A stretch of 64,000 nucleotides of DNA from an uncultured Lachnospiraceae bacterium (GTDB lineage: Bacteria > Bacillota > Clostridia > Lachnospirales > Lachnospiraceae): the NCBI GenBank assembly GCA_910589075.1, contig CAJUSK010000025.1, forward strand, positions 1 to 64,000, in the 5' to 3' direction. A program made the position numbers and the translations under genes. The notes under the pieces were generated by a model. It worked only from the letters and a program-made list of their open reading frames with translations. It did no database searches and was not told the origin of the DNA. Below are positions 8,060-17,151 of the stretch, one piece after another; position 1 is the stretch's first letter, and each line of letters begins with the position of its first letter.

Positions 8060-9010
8060 ATGGACTTTTTTTATGTTTTTGGAAAGATGATAGAACTGTT
8101 TCTGATTATTGTCATCGGCTATATGACATGTAAATGGGGCGGATTTGGAAAAGAGGCACGCCTGCATGTGACGCGCCTGGTGCTCAATGTGGCGATTCCC
8201 GGGGTGACGCTGGCTTCTGTGCTGACACAGGATCATCTGCCGGGGCCATCGGAAATACTGGGACTGTTTGCGGTGGCTTTTTCCAGCTATCTGATTTTGA
8301 TTGCAGGGGCCTTTCTTGTACCCGGACTGCTGCGGGTGAAACCGGCGGAGGAGGGGATTTATCGCTTTATGGTGGCCTTTGCCAATGTAGGATTTATCGG
8401 CTATCCTGTGACCCAGGCTATTTTTGGTGACAGGGCTGTATTTTATACATGCGTGTTTAATCTGCCTTTTAATTTTCTGGCGTTTTCCATAGGCGTTGTT
8501 TTTATTCAGAAAAGCGCTGCATATGGAAATGAACAGAAAGAAGGCGTGGGCAGAACTGCGATAACCTGGAAAACATTTCTGACTCCCTGCCTGATTTCTT
8601 CGGTACTTGCCATTATTCTGGCTCTGTGCGGCTGGAAAGGACCGGCGATTCTGGGGGATACTGCGTCCATGCTGGGAAGCATGACCACGCCGGCTGCGCT
8701 GATGATTATTGGTTCCTCCCTTGCAGAGATGCCTGTCAGGGAGATGTTTTGCAACTGGAAGATCTACGTTTTTTCGCTGTTCAGGCTTCTGATCCTGCCG
8801 TTGATTGTTTATTTTATTTACAGGGGATTTGTGACAGATGAACTGCTTCTGGGAGAATGTGTGATTATTTCGGCTATGCCGGTAGCTACGAATGGGACGA
8901 TGCTCTGTCTCCAATACCAGGCAGACGAAAAGCTGATGGCCCAGGGGACGTTTATTACCACATTGGCATCTCTTGTTACGATTCCGATGCTGGCAATGCT
9001 CTTTGCATAG
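8060..9010 (+). CDS. AEC family transporter (auxin efflux carrier-like)
   Basis: The 316-residue protein has about ten hydrophobic segments in two halves, as expected for AEC carriers. Typical phrases are LVLNVAIPGVTLASVL near the N-terminus and ISAMPVATNGTMLCLQYQAD near the C-terminus. Bacterial members export or exchange organic acids such as malate; the substrate here is not evident. GAGAGG precedes ATG 8060. The AGCS symporter follows 133 bp later in the same direction and may share transcription. Confidence 0.88.
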   Translation: MDFFYVFGKMIELFLIIVIGYMTCKWGGFGKEARLHVTRLVLNVAIPGVTLASVLTQDHLPGPSEILGLFAVAFSSYLILIAGAFLVPGLLRVKPAEEGIYRFMVAFANVGFIGYPVTQAIFGDRAVFYTCVFNLPFNFLAFSIGVVFIQKSAAYGNEQKEGVGRTAITWKTFLTPCLISSVLAIILALCGWKGPAILGDTASMLGSMTTPAALMIIGSSLAEMPVREMFCNWKIYVFSLFRLLILPLIVYFIYRGFVTDELLLGECVIISAMPVATNGTMLCLQYQADEKLMAQGTFITTLASLVTIPMLAMLFA

Positions 9011-9143
9011 AAGCCGTCTCTGCCGGAGTCTGTGGATGGACATGTGACATATGGGGGAAAGAATTTTGTGGAACGGGACTTTTCCCGCATAAATTATGGA
9101 TTGTCATAATATAGTTCCTGTAACAGGATTATGGGGATGGACT

Positions 9144-10571
9144 ATGGCAGAGATTTTAAAGCGTGTGGATGCATGGATATGGGGGCCGGGGATGCTGGCG
9201 TTTATGCTGGGAACAGGGGTGTATCTCCTGATCCTGCTGCGTTTTTTGCCCATCCGGAATTTGCGCTATGCGTTGGGATGTGTGATGGGATGGAAAAAGG
9301 GCGGAAGCTGCAGAAAAAGGCAGCGTGGACACGGGCCGGGAACACCTGTGGGGGGAGCAGAGGGAGAGATTTCAGCACTTTCTTCCCTGACTACGGAACT
9401 GGCAGCTACGATTGGAATCGGAAATATTGTAGGCGTGGCAACCGCCATGGTGCTGGGCGGGCCCGGTGCACTGCTCTGGATGATTTTGGCAGCTTTTGCA
9501 GGGCTCTCAACCAAATTTGCGGAAAGTATGCTGGCAGTAAAATACAGGACAAAGAATGAGAGCGGCAGATTTGTGGGTGGGCCTATGTATACGCTGGAAA
9601 ACGGATTTCCATTCAGGCGTCTGGGGAAAATACTGGGCTGCCTGTATGCAATATTTGCAGTGCTGGCGTCCTTTGGTATGGGAAATATGACACAGTCTAA
9701 TTCTATTGCGTCTTCTTTCAAAGAAACATTTGGCATTTCTGAAGCGAAAACAGGTCTGATTGTAACAATACTGGTTATTTTGATTGTTCTGGGCGGAATT
9801 CGTTCCATTTCAAAAATTACCCTCTATATGGTGCCATGTATGGCGCTTTTTTACATATTGGGTGCTGTTGCCGTAATCGTGCTGCATATCGGGAGACTGC
9901 CCCAGGGAGTGCTGGAGATTTTCCGGATGGCATGTTCGAGAGAAGCAGCGGCAGGCGGCGTGGGCGGCGCGGTGGTGGTTTCCATGCAGGATGCCATGCG
10001 CTGGGGCGTATCCAGAGGCGTATTCTCCAATGAAGCGGGGCTGGGGGCAGGCGGCATCACCGCTGCTGCAGCACATACGGCCAGCCCGGTCAGGCAGGGG
10101 TATATCAGTATGACAGGCGTTTTTTTTGATACCATTGTGATCTGTACACTGACCGGCCTTGCGCTGTCCTGTTCCGGGGTGATCGGGATGCGCGATGCGA
10201 ACGGTTGTCTGCTCAACGGAACCGCTCTGACCATTGCCGCTTTCTCTACGGTATTTGGCAGGATGGGCGGTGGGTTTGTCAGCGTGGGTATTGCGCTGTT
10301 TGCTTTCGCTACCATCATTGCATGGGAATATCAGGGGGAATGTGCGTTTGAATTTCTGTTTAAAAAGAAAACATATTGTCTTGCTTATCGGTTTCTATAT
10401 GGTCTGATTACGTTCGTGGGGGCGGTTTGTACACTGGATGTTGTGTGGGATTTTTCTGATATTATGAATGGGCTGATGGCTGTGCCCAATCTGATTTGTG
10501 TGCTTGTTTTATCCCATATTGTATGGAAAGAATTACAATATTATGAAAAATATACGAAAAAATCTTTGTGA
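9144..10571 (+). CDS. Sodium:alanine/glycine symporter (AGCS family)
   Basis: This 475-residue protein is a membrane symporter with about ten or eleven transmembrane segments. Family hallmarks include LAATIGIGNIVGVATAMVLG, FVGGPMYTLENGF and RGVFSNEAGLGAGG. It probably imports small neutral amino acids with Na+. ATG 9144 is preferred because GGGGATGG lies 6-10 bases upstream; the longer frame from 9096 adds 16 residues and has no ribosome binding site. A basic Gly/Arg-rich loop (GGSCRKRQRGHGPG) near residue 45 is longer than usual. Confidence 0.9.
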   Translation: MAEILKRVDAWIWGPGMLAFMLGTGVYLLILLRFLPIRNLRYALGCVMGWKKGGSCRKRQRGHGPGTPVGGAEGEISALSSLTTELAATIGIGNIVGVATAMVLGGPGALLWMILAAFAGLSTKFAESMLAVKYRTKNESGRFVGGPMYTLENGFPFRRLGKILGCLYAIFAVLASFGMGNMTQSNSIASSFKETFGISEAKTGLIVTILVILIVLGGIRSISKITLYMVPCMALFYILGAVAVIVLHIGRLPQGVLEIFRMACSREAAAGGVGGAVVVSMQDAMRWGVSRGVFSNEAGLGAGGITAAAAHTASPVRQGYISMTGVFFDTIVICTLTGLALSCSGVIGMRDANGCLLNGTALTIAAFSTVFGRMGGGFVSVGIALFAFATIIAWEYQGECAFEFLFKKKTYCLAYRFLYGLITFVGAVCTLDVVWDFSDIMNGLMAVPNLICVLVLSHIVWKELQYYEKYTKKSL

Positions 10572-10616
10572 AAATGAAAAAATAGTACTAAATATCCAAA
10601 AGTTCGACGTATTTCG

Positions 10617-10644
10617 TTGACTTTATTTGACAAAAGTGTATAAT
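10617..10644 (+). promoter_or_regulatory. Sigma-A-type promoter of the chemoreceptor gene
   Basis: TTGACT (10617-10622) and a perfect TATAAT (10639-10644) are 16 bp apart. The -10 box overlaps an in-frame ATG at 10643, which therefore cannot be the start on this transcript and supports ATG 10688 instead. Confidence 0.7.
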
Positions 10645-10687
10645 GAAGAGTGTTAACAGTGTACAAAAACTGGAAGGTGGGATAGCG

Positions 10688-12508
10688 ATGAGCGGGAGAA
10701 CGGTTACAGATGGACAGAACGTAAGAGGATTCAAGAGTCTGACAGTAATGCTGATTAGCATTATTTTTATTATGATTGTCATACCGGCAGTGACGCTGGG
10801 AGGATTGGGCGTTTATTTTCTGGATGAGTCTATGGTGGAGGCTTCGGAGCTGTATGAGGCAGCCATGACAGAAGGTTATAAAATGGAAATCCAATCCCAG
10901 GTGCAGGCAGCGATGGCGGCAGTACAGCGGTATTATGATATGAGCCAGAATGGCGAAATCAGCGAAGAAGAGGCAAAAGAACTGGCCAGGGAAACTGTGC
11001 GCTCCATGCGTTACCGGGAAGACGGATCCGGCTATCTGTGGATAGACGGAACGGATTACACGCTTGTTATGCATCCGATCCTGACAGAGCAGGAAGGCGA
11101 TAACCGTTATGATATGACAGATCAGAATGGCGTTAAGGTGACACAGAATGTGGTGTCTGCCGGTCAATCAGGCGGTGGCTTCAGTGAATTTTATTTTACC
11201 AAAGCGGACGGTGTTACCGTTGCGCCCAAGATGACTTATGCCAAAGAGTTTGCACCCTGGGGCTGGGTCATTGCCACAGGGAATTATGTGGATGATATGA
11301 ACGCGGAAATTGACGCAGCCAAGGAGACGATCCATTCCGGATTTAATCATATGATTTTCATTTATGGAATTGTAGCCATCATAATTCTTCCAATCGCGCT
11401 GGCGGCTGCAGCCGCAGGCGGTATGCGGATTACAAAGGGGATTAAGATGGTGGAAAGCAATCTGCGGCAGGCAGCAACAGGCGATCTGACATTCCATGTG
11501 AATCCCAGGCTGCTGCACCGTGCCGATGAGATCGGAGAGATGTCCCGTTCCCTTGAGCGTGTCAGGATGGCGTTGTCCGGTATGCTGGGCAGTGTAATCC
11601 GAACCGGTGATGAACTGAACAACAGCAGCGAACGGTTCAGTGAGAAATTTGAGCATATTACAGACAGCATTCAGAACGTAAACAGAGCGATTGAGGATCT
11701 GGCACAGGGCGCCACCAACCAGGCAAACGAGACAGAGACAGTGAATGATAAGATCGTGGAACTGGGCGGCGTTATAGAAGTGGAAAAGAGCGGTGTAAAC
11801 AAACTGGAAGAATCCGTTTCCGCCATGGCAAAATATTCATCGGAAGCATCAGAGAGCATCAAAGAACTGGGTAAGATTACAGGTGTGACCATAGATGCCA
11901 TCAGTGTGGTATCCGAGCAGACAAACAAAAACAATGATTCTGCTGCGGATATCAACAAAGCAGTGGAAATTATCAAGGGACTGGCAGCGCAGACCAATCT
12001 GCTGTCACTGAATGCCAGCATAGAGGCAGCCAGAGCCGGTGAAGCGGGAAGAGGATTTGCGGTTGTAGCAGAAGAAATCCGAAATTTGTCCGAGGAGTCT
12101 TCAAGCAGTGCACAGGAGATAGAGGTAATTGTCAAAGAACTGACCAATAATGTGAAAGTATCCGTCAGCAAAATGCAGGAAGTGTCCCGCAATGTAAAAG
12201 AACAGCAGAAACGGCTGGATGAAACCGGAACGGCTTTCGAACATCTGTATAAAGAGATTCATTCCGTAGAGACAGTGACTAAGGAAATCGGAGGACAGAC
12301 AGAGATTTTGAATTCTCTCAAACAGATTGTCACAGATTCCGTCAATAATCTGGCGAGTGTAGTAGAAGAAAATGCGGCATCCACAGAAGAGACAAGCGCA
12401 AGTATGGCGATGCTGTCGCAGACCATCGGAGAATGCAGCGAGGATACAATGGCATTGGTAGAGTTAAGCCATCAGCAGAATGCCGAGACAGGTAAGTTCC
12501 GGCTTTGA
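10688..12508 (+). CDS. Methyl-accepting chemotaxis protein with extracytoplasmic Cache domain
   Basis: The 606-residue receptor has an N-terminal membrane segment (about 18-40), an extracytoplasmic sCache_2-like sensor (about 45-205) with GSGYLWIDGTDYTLVMHPIL and FAPWGWVIATGNYVDDM, a second membrane segment (about 215-240), a HAMP domain, and a long coiled-coil signalling domain. The highly conserved hairpin tip region reads AAQTNLLSLNASIEAARAGE and GRGFAVVAEEIRNL. Cache receptors sense small carboxylates or amino acids and signal to CheA. The start at 10688 follows AAGGTGGGA. No chemotaxis or flagellar genes are nearby, so this is an orphan receptor. Confidence 0.93.
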   Translation: MSGRTVTDGQNVRGFKSLTVMLISIIFIMIVIPAVTLGGLGVYFLDESMVEASELYEAAMTEGYKMEIQSQVQAAMAAVQRYYDMSQNGEISEEEAKELARETVRSMRYREDGSGYLWIDGTDYTLVMHPILTEQEGDNRYDMTDQNGVKVTQNVVSAGQSGGGFSEFYFTKADGVTVAPKMTYAKEFAPWGWVIATGNYVDDMNAEIDAAKETIHSGFNHMIFIYGIVAIIILPIALAAAAAGGMRITKGIKMVESNLRQAATGDLTFHVNPRLLHRADEIGEMSRSLERVRMALSGMLGSVIRTGDELNNSSERFSEKFEHITDSIQNVNRAIEDLAQGATNQANETETVNDKIVELGGVIEVEKSGVNKLEESVSAMAKYSSEASESIKELGKITGVTIDAISVVSEQTNKNNDSAADINKAVEIIKGLAAQTNLLSLNASIEAARAGEAGRGFAVVAEEIRNLSEESSSSAQEIEVIVKELTNNVKVSVSKMQEVSRNVKEQQKRLDETGTAFEHLYKEIHSVETVTKEIGGQTEILNSLKQIVTDSVNNLASVVEENAASTEETSASMAMLSQTIGECSEDTMALVELSHQQNAETGKFRL

Positions 12509-12571
12509 TCAGGTGCCGGGTTTCGACAGGGGGGATACAAAGTCGGAAACAGGTACATAATAAAAGAAAGA

Positions 12572-12620
12572 GGGTGCCCCTCAGTCATTTCTTGACTTTT
12601 GGGACACCTTTTTTCTTTTT
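12572..12620 (+). terminator. Rho-independent terminator after the chemoreceptor gene
   Basis: GGGTGCCCCTCAGTCA and TGACTTTTGGGACACC form an imperfect hairpin (AGTCA-tttct-TGACT at the tip), followed by TTTTTTCTTTTT. It lies between the convergent chemoreceptor and Cys-rich genes. Confidence 0.65.
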
Positions 12621-12640
12621 AGTGAATGTCAGGTGGCAGC

Positions 12641-13063
12641 TCAGTCACATTTGCGGATGCAGGGATTTTTGCAGTCGCATTCCGTTTCGGATACACCGCC
12701 GCACTGGATTTTAGTACGGTCGATTGTAACAGAGGCGCCAAAATGCAGCGGCAGTTTTACGCAGATTTTCTGTGTAATGGTAAATTCGCATATCTGCCCT
12801 ACTTCGCCCAGACAGGCATCACCGGAAGTAATAATAGGGGAACCGCAGCATACAGTGGTGCACGGGCCGGCTTTGGCAAAGGGCACAACTTTTACCGGCA
12901 CACTGACCAGATCGGACTGATAGAATACATTGTTGCAGGCGGCAGGAATTTCGCATTCTCCTTCGTGACAGCCGCATTCTTTTGAGCAGCCGTATGTTTC
13001 TTCGGAAGTTATGACTTCTTCCAGAACGGCAGTTTCCATAGTTTGTTCATAATAATTATCCAT
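12641..13063 (-). CDS. Cys-rich hypothetical protein
   Basis: The 140 residues contain 16 cysteines, clustered near residues 26-43 (GCSKECGCHEGEC) and at the C-terminus (ECDCKNPCIRKCD). The central part reads as beta strands (VSVPVKVVPFAKAGPC, ICEFTITQKICVKLP). There is no signal peptide. Such composition would suit a spore-coat, appendage or metal-binding protein cross-linked by disulfides, but I recognise no family. CAGGAG lies upstream of ATG 13063. It is divergent from the DUF3048 gene. Confidence 0.65.
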   Translation of the reverse strand: MDNYYEQTMETAVLEEVITSEETYGCSKECGCHEGECEIPAACNNVFYQSDLVSVPVKVVPFAKAGPCTTVCCGSPIITSGDACLGEVGQICEFTITQKICVKLPLHFGASVTIDRTKIQCGGVSETECDCKNPCIRKCD

Positions 13064-13111
13064 AATGGCTCCTGATTACGTTACTTACTTTGTTTATGAT
13101 ATGAAAAAGGT

Positions 13112-13140
13112 TTGACGGTGTGACAAAACAAGGGTATACT
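13112..13140 (+). promoter_or_regulatory. Sigma-A-type promoter of the DUF3048 gene
   Basis: TTGACG (13112-13117) and TATACT (13135-13140) are separated by 17 bp, about 54 bp before the start codon. Confidence 0.7.
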
Positions 13141-13193
13141 GGAAAAGGATAGAAATGGGTATTTGAAACCTGAAAAAAGAAAAGGAGGATACT

Positions 13194-14240
13194 ATGAAGT
13201 TTCAAAAATTGGCTAAGATGATTTCTCTGCTGACAGCGGCAGCTTGCATCAGCGTACTGGCCCCGGCAGGAGAGGTACAGGCAGAAGAGACCCGAAGCGT
13301 ATATACAAATGAGGTTATTTCACCGGAGCAGGCACTTACAAGACCTATTGCGATTATGATGCCCACAGATAAGGTGGCGCAGCCTTCCTATGGGATCAGC
13401 CATGCGAAGGTTTTATATGAGATTATGGAAGAGGGCGATATTTCCCGTCAGTTGGCTGTCATTGATGACTGGCAGGGGCTGTCCAAGATTGGTAATGTGA
13501 GAAGTTGCCGTGCATATTATATTCCGCAGGCAACAGAGTGGGATCCTATTCTGATTCATTTCGGCGGTGTTGTTTATATGAAGGACCGTATTTCCATGCC
13601 GGATATTAACAATATTTCCGGTACATATGAATACGGCGTGGGCGGTGCAGCACCCGGCGCAGGTTCTTTCTTCCGAACAACGGACAGAAAAGCTCCCCAC
13701 AACGCATATATCAGCGCCAATGGTATTACCAAAGCGGCTCAGCAGCAGGGGTATTCGCTGACAGTACGTCCGGAATATTATAACGCAAAGCACTTTACCT
13801 TTGCAGAAGGCGTAAACACACTGGAACAGTATGGTGCAGCCGCAGCAACGGCGAACAGCATCAATTTGGGGCAGGTTTTCCCGTATACAAAGAGTGCATT
13901 TACCTATGACCCGTCCACCGGTCTGTATAAAAAGTCCATTCATGGCAAAGCGCAGGTAGACGGAAATAACGGTGAGCAGCTTGCATTTGCCAATGTGATC
14001 GTACAGTACACCAAATGGGCTACGCTGGACAAGAAAGGGTATCTGACCTTCCAGAATATGGACGCTACGGAAGACGGCTACTACTTTACAAAAGGAAAAG
14101 CAATCCACATAACATGGGCAAAGGTTGCAGAGTATTCTCCAACAGTATATTTTGACGACAACGGCAATGAGATTCAGTTGAATGAAGGAAAGACCTACAT
14201 TGCAGTCGCACAGAAGGGCAGAAGTGTGAGCTTTTCATAA
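13194..14240 (+). CDS. Secreted DUF3048 (YerB-like) protein
   Basis: The 348-residue protein has a signal peptide (hydrophobic core at about 10-24, likely cleavage after VQA at residue 30). No lipobox cysteine is present, so it is probably secreted rather than a lipoprotein. The mature part matches DUF3048: ARPI-type start (LTRPIAIMMPTDKVAQPSYG), NVRSCRAYYIPQATEWDPIL and a C-terminal domain with YYFTKGKAIHITW. YerB relatives are cell-envelope proteins of unknown activity. AAAGGAGG precedes the start. It is monocistronic, between a good promoter and a good terminator. Confidence 0.88.
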   Translation: MKFQKLAKMISLLTAAACISVLAPAGEVQAEETRSVYTNEVISPEQALTRPIAIMMPTDKVAQPSYGISHAKVLYEIMEEGDISRQLAVIDDWQGLSKIGNVRSCRAYYIPQATEWDPILIHFGGVVYMKDRISMPDINNISGTYEYGVGGAAPGAGSFFRTTDRKAPHNAYISANGITKAAQQQGYSLTVRPEYYNAKHFTFAEGVNTLEQYGAAAATANSINLGQVFPYTKSAFTYDPSTGLYKKSIHGKAQVDGNNGEQLAFANVIVQYTKWATLDKKGYLTFQNMDATEDGYYFTKGKAIHITWAKVAEYSPTVYFDDNGNEIQLNEGKTYIAVAQKGRSVSFS

Positions 14241-14263
14241 GTAACGGTTTGATAAGAAAAGGG

Positions 14264-14293
14264 ACAAGCAGGCATTCGTGTCTGCTTGTTTTT
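14264..14293 (+). terminator. Rho-independent terminator with TTCG loop
   Basis: ACAAGCAGGCA pairs with TGTCTGCTTGT around a TTCG tetraloop (11 bp, one G-T), followed by a T tract. It ends the DUF3048 gene. Confidence 0.88.
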
Positions 14294-14313
14294 GATGAGA
14301 AAGGAATCAGGTC

Positions 14314-15639
14314 TTGAAACAGCCAGAACCAAATACAGGATATGAGAAAGAAAAAAACAGAAAAATAGAGGCATTGGCCGTACGGGTAATGAAGCTGGCA
14401 CGGGACAGTATTATGATGCATCTGCGTTTTCTGGACACGGCTCTGGCACTGCTTGTGCCCGTGCCGGGCAGGGTGTCGGGATGTATGGCCTGCGACGGCA
14501 GGAATCTGTACTATGATCCGGTTTTTGTGCTACAAAAATATCAGGAAGAGCCCGCCAGTATTACGCATATGTATCTCCATGTGCTTTTGCATCTGATTTT
14601 CAGCCATCGTTTCCGGTATGATCAGGTGGAACAGGAATATTGGGACATGGCGGCGGATATGGCGGTGGAGAATACCATTCTGGAAATCGGTTTTCCCGAT
14701 ATTGCCATGCGGCAGGACGAAGAGCGGGCGAGGAAGCTGCACTGGATGAAAATTGATGCGGGCGGCCTGACCGCAGAGAAAATATATCGCTATTTTAAAC
14801 GCAGCGGTATGGGGCCGCTGGAGAAACAGGAGCTGACGGCGTTGTTTTTTCAGGATACCCATATGTACTGGAGGTCACAGGAAGAAATCAGCATTTCCCA
14901 GGAGCAGTGGAAAAAGATCAGCGAGCGGGTAAAAACAGATCTGAAGACGTTCTCACAGGACAAAAATCATTCGGAAAGCCTGGAAAAGAATCTTGCGGAA
15001 GCAACCAGGGAACGATATGATTATGGAGAACTGCTGCGGCGGTTTACGGTCATGGGAGAAGATATACGTGTCAATGAGGATGAGTTCGACTATATCTATT
15101 ATACCTACGGACTGTCCGTATATGGCAACCTGCCGCTGGTGGAACCGCTGGAATATAAAGAAGAGCATAAGGTAAAGGAATTTGTAATCGCACTGGATAC
15201 ATCCGCCTCCTGTCGTGGAGAGGTGGTACGGGCATTTTTGAGGAAAACGTATTCTATTCTGAAAGGGACAGAAAATTTCTTTCACCAGATCAATGTGCAT
15301 ATTGTACAATGCGACAATGATATCCGGAGCGATACAAAGATTACCTGTGACGGAGATTTTGACCGGTTTATGAAAGAGGGAAAAATTCATGGCTTTGGCG
15401 CCACTGATTTTCGTCCGGTATTTTTGTATCTGGAAAAATTACAGCAGGAGGGTGAGTTTGAAAATCTGAAAGGTCTGATTTATTTTACGGATGGTTATGG
15501 TATCTATCCTGAAACGATGCCGGACTATGACGTAATCTTTGCTTTCCTGGATGAGGATGATAACCGAATGCCGCCTCCGCCCTGGGCGGTTTCAGTGATC
15601 TTGTATGATGATATGCTGGAGGAGGAACAAAAGGAATGA
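14314..15639 (+). CDS. DUF2201-like metallopeptidase-fold protein with VWA-like domain
   Basis: The 441 residues combine an N-terminal DUF2201-type putative metallopeptidase domain with a C-terminal VWA-like domain (from about 290) whose MIDAS-type motif reads ALDTSASC. The zinc motif is degenerate: H89-V-L-L-H93 lacks the Glu of HExxH, so catalysis is doubtful. The start is TTG 14314, preceded by AAAGGA; no in-frame ATG with a site exists before residue 26. Its stop overlaps the MoxR-type ATPase start. Such pairs act as ATPase plus adaptor that remodels a metal-dependent partner; the partner is unknown. Confidence 0.8.
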   Translation: MKQPEPNTGYEKEKNRKIEALAVRVMKLARDSIMMHLRFLDTALALLVPVPGRVSGCMACDGRNLYYDPVFVLQKYQEEPASITHMYLHVLLHLIFSHRFRYDQVEQEYWDMAADMAVENTILEIGFPDIAMRQDEERARKLHWMKIDAGGLTAEKIYRYFKRSGMGPLEKQELTALFFQDTHMYWRSQEEISISQEQWKKISERVKTDLKTFSQDKNHSESLEKNLAEATRERYDYGELLRRFTVMGEDIRVNEDEFDYIYYTYGLSVYGNLPLVEPLEYKEEHKVKEFVIALDTSASCRGEVVRAFLRKTYSILKGTENFFHQINVHIVQCDNDIRSDTKITCDGDFDRFMKEGKIHGFGATDFRPVFLYLEKLQQEGEFENLKGLIYFTDGYGIYPETMPDYDVIFAFLDEDDNRMPPPPWAVSVILYDDMLEEEQKE

Positions 15640-17141
15640 ATATAAAGCAGGCAAAAGATTATATTAAAGACTGTGTCAGGATGTATCTGAAAAAGGATGA
15701 GTTTGGGGAATATCGGATTCCTGTAGTCCGTCAGAGACCGGTTTTCCTGCTGGGGGCACCGGGGATCGGGAAAACGGCCATTATGGAACAGATCGCCCAG
15801 GAACTGGGACTTGCCCTTGTATCCTATTCCATGACCCACCATACAAGGCAGTCCGCGCTGGGACTTCCGTTCATCTGTAAAAAGGAGTACGGAGGCGTGT
15901 CGGTGGATGTCTCAGAATATACAATGAGTGAAATTATTGCTTCTGTTTATGAAACCATGGAGGCCAGCGGCATCAGGGAAGGGATTTTGTTTCTGGATGA
16001 GATTAACTGTGTATCGGAAACTCTGGCGCCTTCCATGCTGCAGTTTCTGCAATATAAGGTATTTGGCCGACACCGCATTCCGGACGGCTGGGTGGTGGTG
16101 ACGGCGGGGAATCCCCCTGAATACAATAAATCAGTCCGGGAATTTGATGTGGTGACACTGGACCGGCTGAAAGTGCTGGATGTGGAGGCGGATTACCGGA
16201 CATGGAAAGAATATGCGTCAGAACAGGGAATCCACAGCGCTATTTTAAACTATCTGGAACTCAAAAAGGAACATTTTTACCGGATAGAAGCGACGATGAA
16301 AGGCAAAACATATGTGACAGCCAGAGGATGGGAAGATCTGTCGGAAATATTGCATCTCTATGAAGAAGAGGGGCTGCAGGCGGAGGAAGAGCTGGTGAGC
16401 CAGTATATCCGCAACGGGAAGATTGCGAAAGAATTTACAGCTTATTATGAACTGTATAATAAGTATAAGCGTGATTATCAGATCTATCATATCCTGTCAG
16501 GACAGGCGCCGGAATCGGCAAAGGAACGGGCCAGGGTGGCGCCGTTTGATGAGCGGCTCTCTTTGGTGGGAATGCTGCTGGACCGGATACAGAGTGAGAT
16601 GCGGGAGATTGTGGAAACCGCGGATTATCTGACAGAGCTTACCGGTATTTTAAAGGCAGTGAAAGTGTTGCTGACAGGTGGTGATAAGACGCTCTCAGCG
16701 CTTTTGGAAGAACAGAGGGCCCGGCTGGAAAAGCAACTGATATCTTTGCAGAACGCGGGCGCGCTGTCCAAAACAGAGCGGAAAAAGAAAAAACAGGTAC
16801 TGGCTTTTCTGGAGGCGGAAAAGAAAGCGTGTCTGTTGGGAGAGGATACGGACAGCGGATTTTCAGGGACACAGAAACGTTTTCAGGAACGGGTGTCTTT
16901 GATGAAACGGGATACAGAGGCGGTCAGCGGACGGCTGCATGCACTCTTTGTTTTTCTGGAAGAAGTATTTTCGGATGGCAATGAAATGCTGATTTTTGTG
17001 ACAGAACTGACAGTCAATGATTACAGTGCGCGCTTTATTGGTATGTTCGGAAGCGAAGACTATAAGCGTCACAACGATGCATTGCTGATTACGGAACGGA
17101 GAAATGAACTGCAGGAGGAAATTGCAGCGTTGGAGCTGTAA
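15636..17141 (+). CDS. MoxR-type AAA+ ATPase
   Basis: This 501-residue protein has Walker A at G40-A-P-G-I-G-K-T47, Walker B at ILFLDEIN (D121/E122), and a sensor-like VVVTAGNPPEYNKS segment. The ATPase core ends near residue 230 and is followed by a helical extension, long for the family (KTERKKKKQVLAFLEAEKKA). It overlaps the VWA gene by 4 bp (ATGA) and is followed 11 bp later by an LRR-containing gene. MoxR ATPases paired with VWA proteins work as chaperones for metal insertion or complex assembly. Confidence 0.9.
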   Translation: MNIKQAKDYIKDCVRMYLKKDEFGEYRIPVVRQRPVFLLGAPGIGKTAIMEQIAQELGLALVSYSMTHHTRQSALGLPFICKKEYGGVSVDVSEYTMSEIIASVYETMEASGIREGILFLDEINCVSETLAPSMLQFLQYKVFGRHRIPDGWVVVTAGNPPEYNKSVREFDVVTLDRLKVLDVEADYRTWKEYASEQGIHSAILNYLELKKEHFYRIEATMKGKTYVTARGWEDLSEILHLYEEEGLQAEEELVSQYIRNGKIAKEFTAYYELYNKYKRDYQIYHILSGQAPESAKERARVAPFDERLSLVGMLLDRIQSEMREIVETADYLTELTGILKAVKVLLTGGDKTLSALLEEQRARLEKQLISLQNAGALSKTERKKKKQVLAFLEAEKKACLLGEDTDSGFSGTQKRFQERVSLMKRDTEAVSGRLHALFVFLEEVFSDGNEMLIFVTELTVNDYSARFIGMFGSEDYKRHNDALLITERRNELQEEIAALEL

Positions 17142-17151
17142 AAGGGAATCC

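Noticed and set aside
8036..9043. Long minus-strand open frame opposite the AEC transporter
   Set aside because: Its product is rich in His, Arg, Gln and Asn with no domain, while the + strand encodes a clear transporter. It is an antisense shadow.
10643..10687. Earlier start of the chemoreceptor at ATG 10643
   Set aside because: That ATG lies within the TATAAT box of the promoter, and AAGGTGGGA supports ATG 10688.
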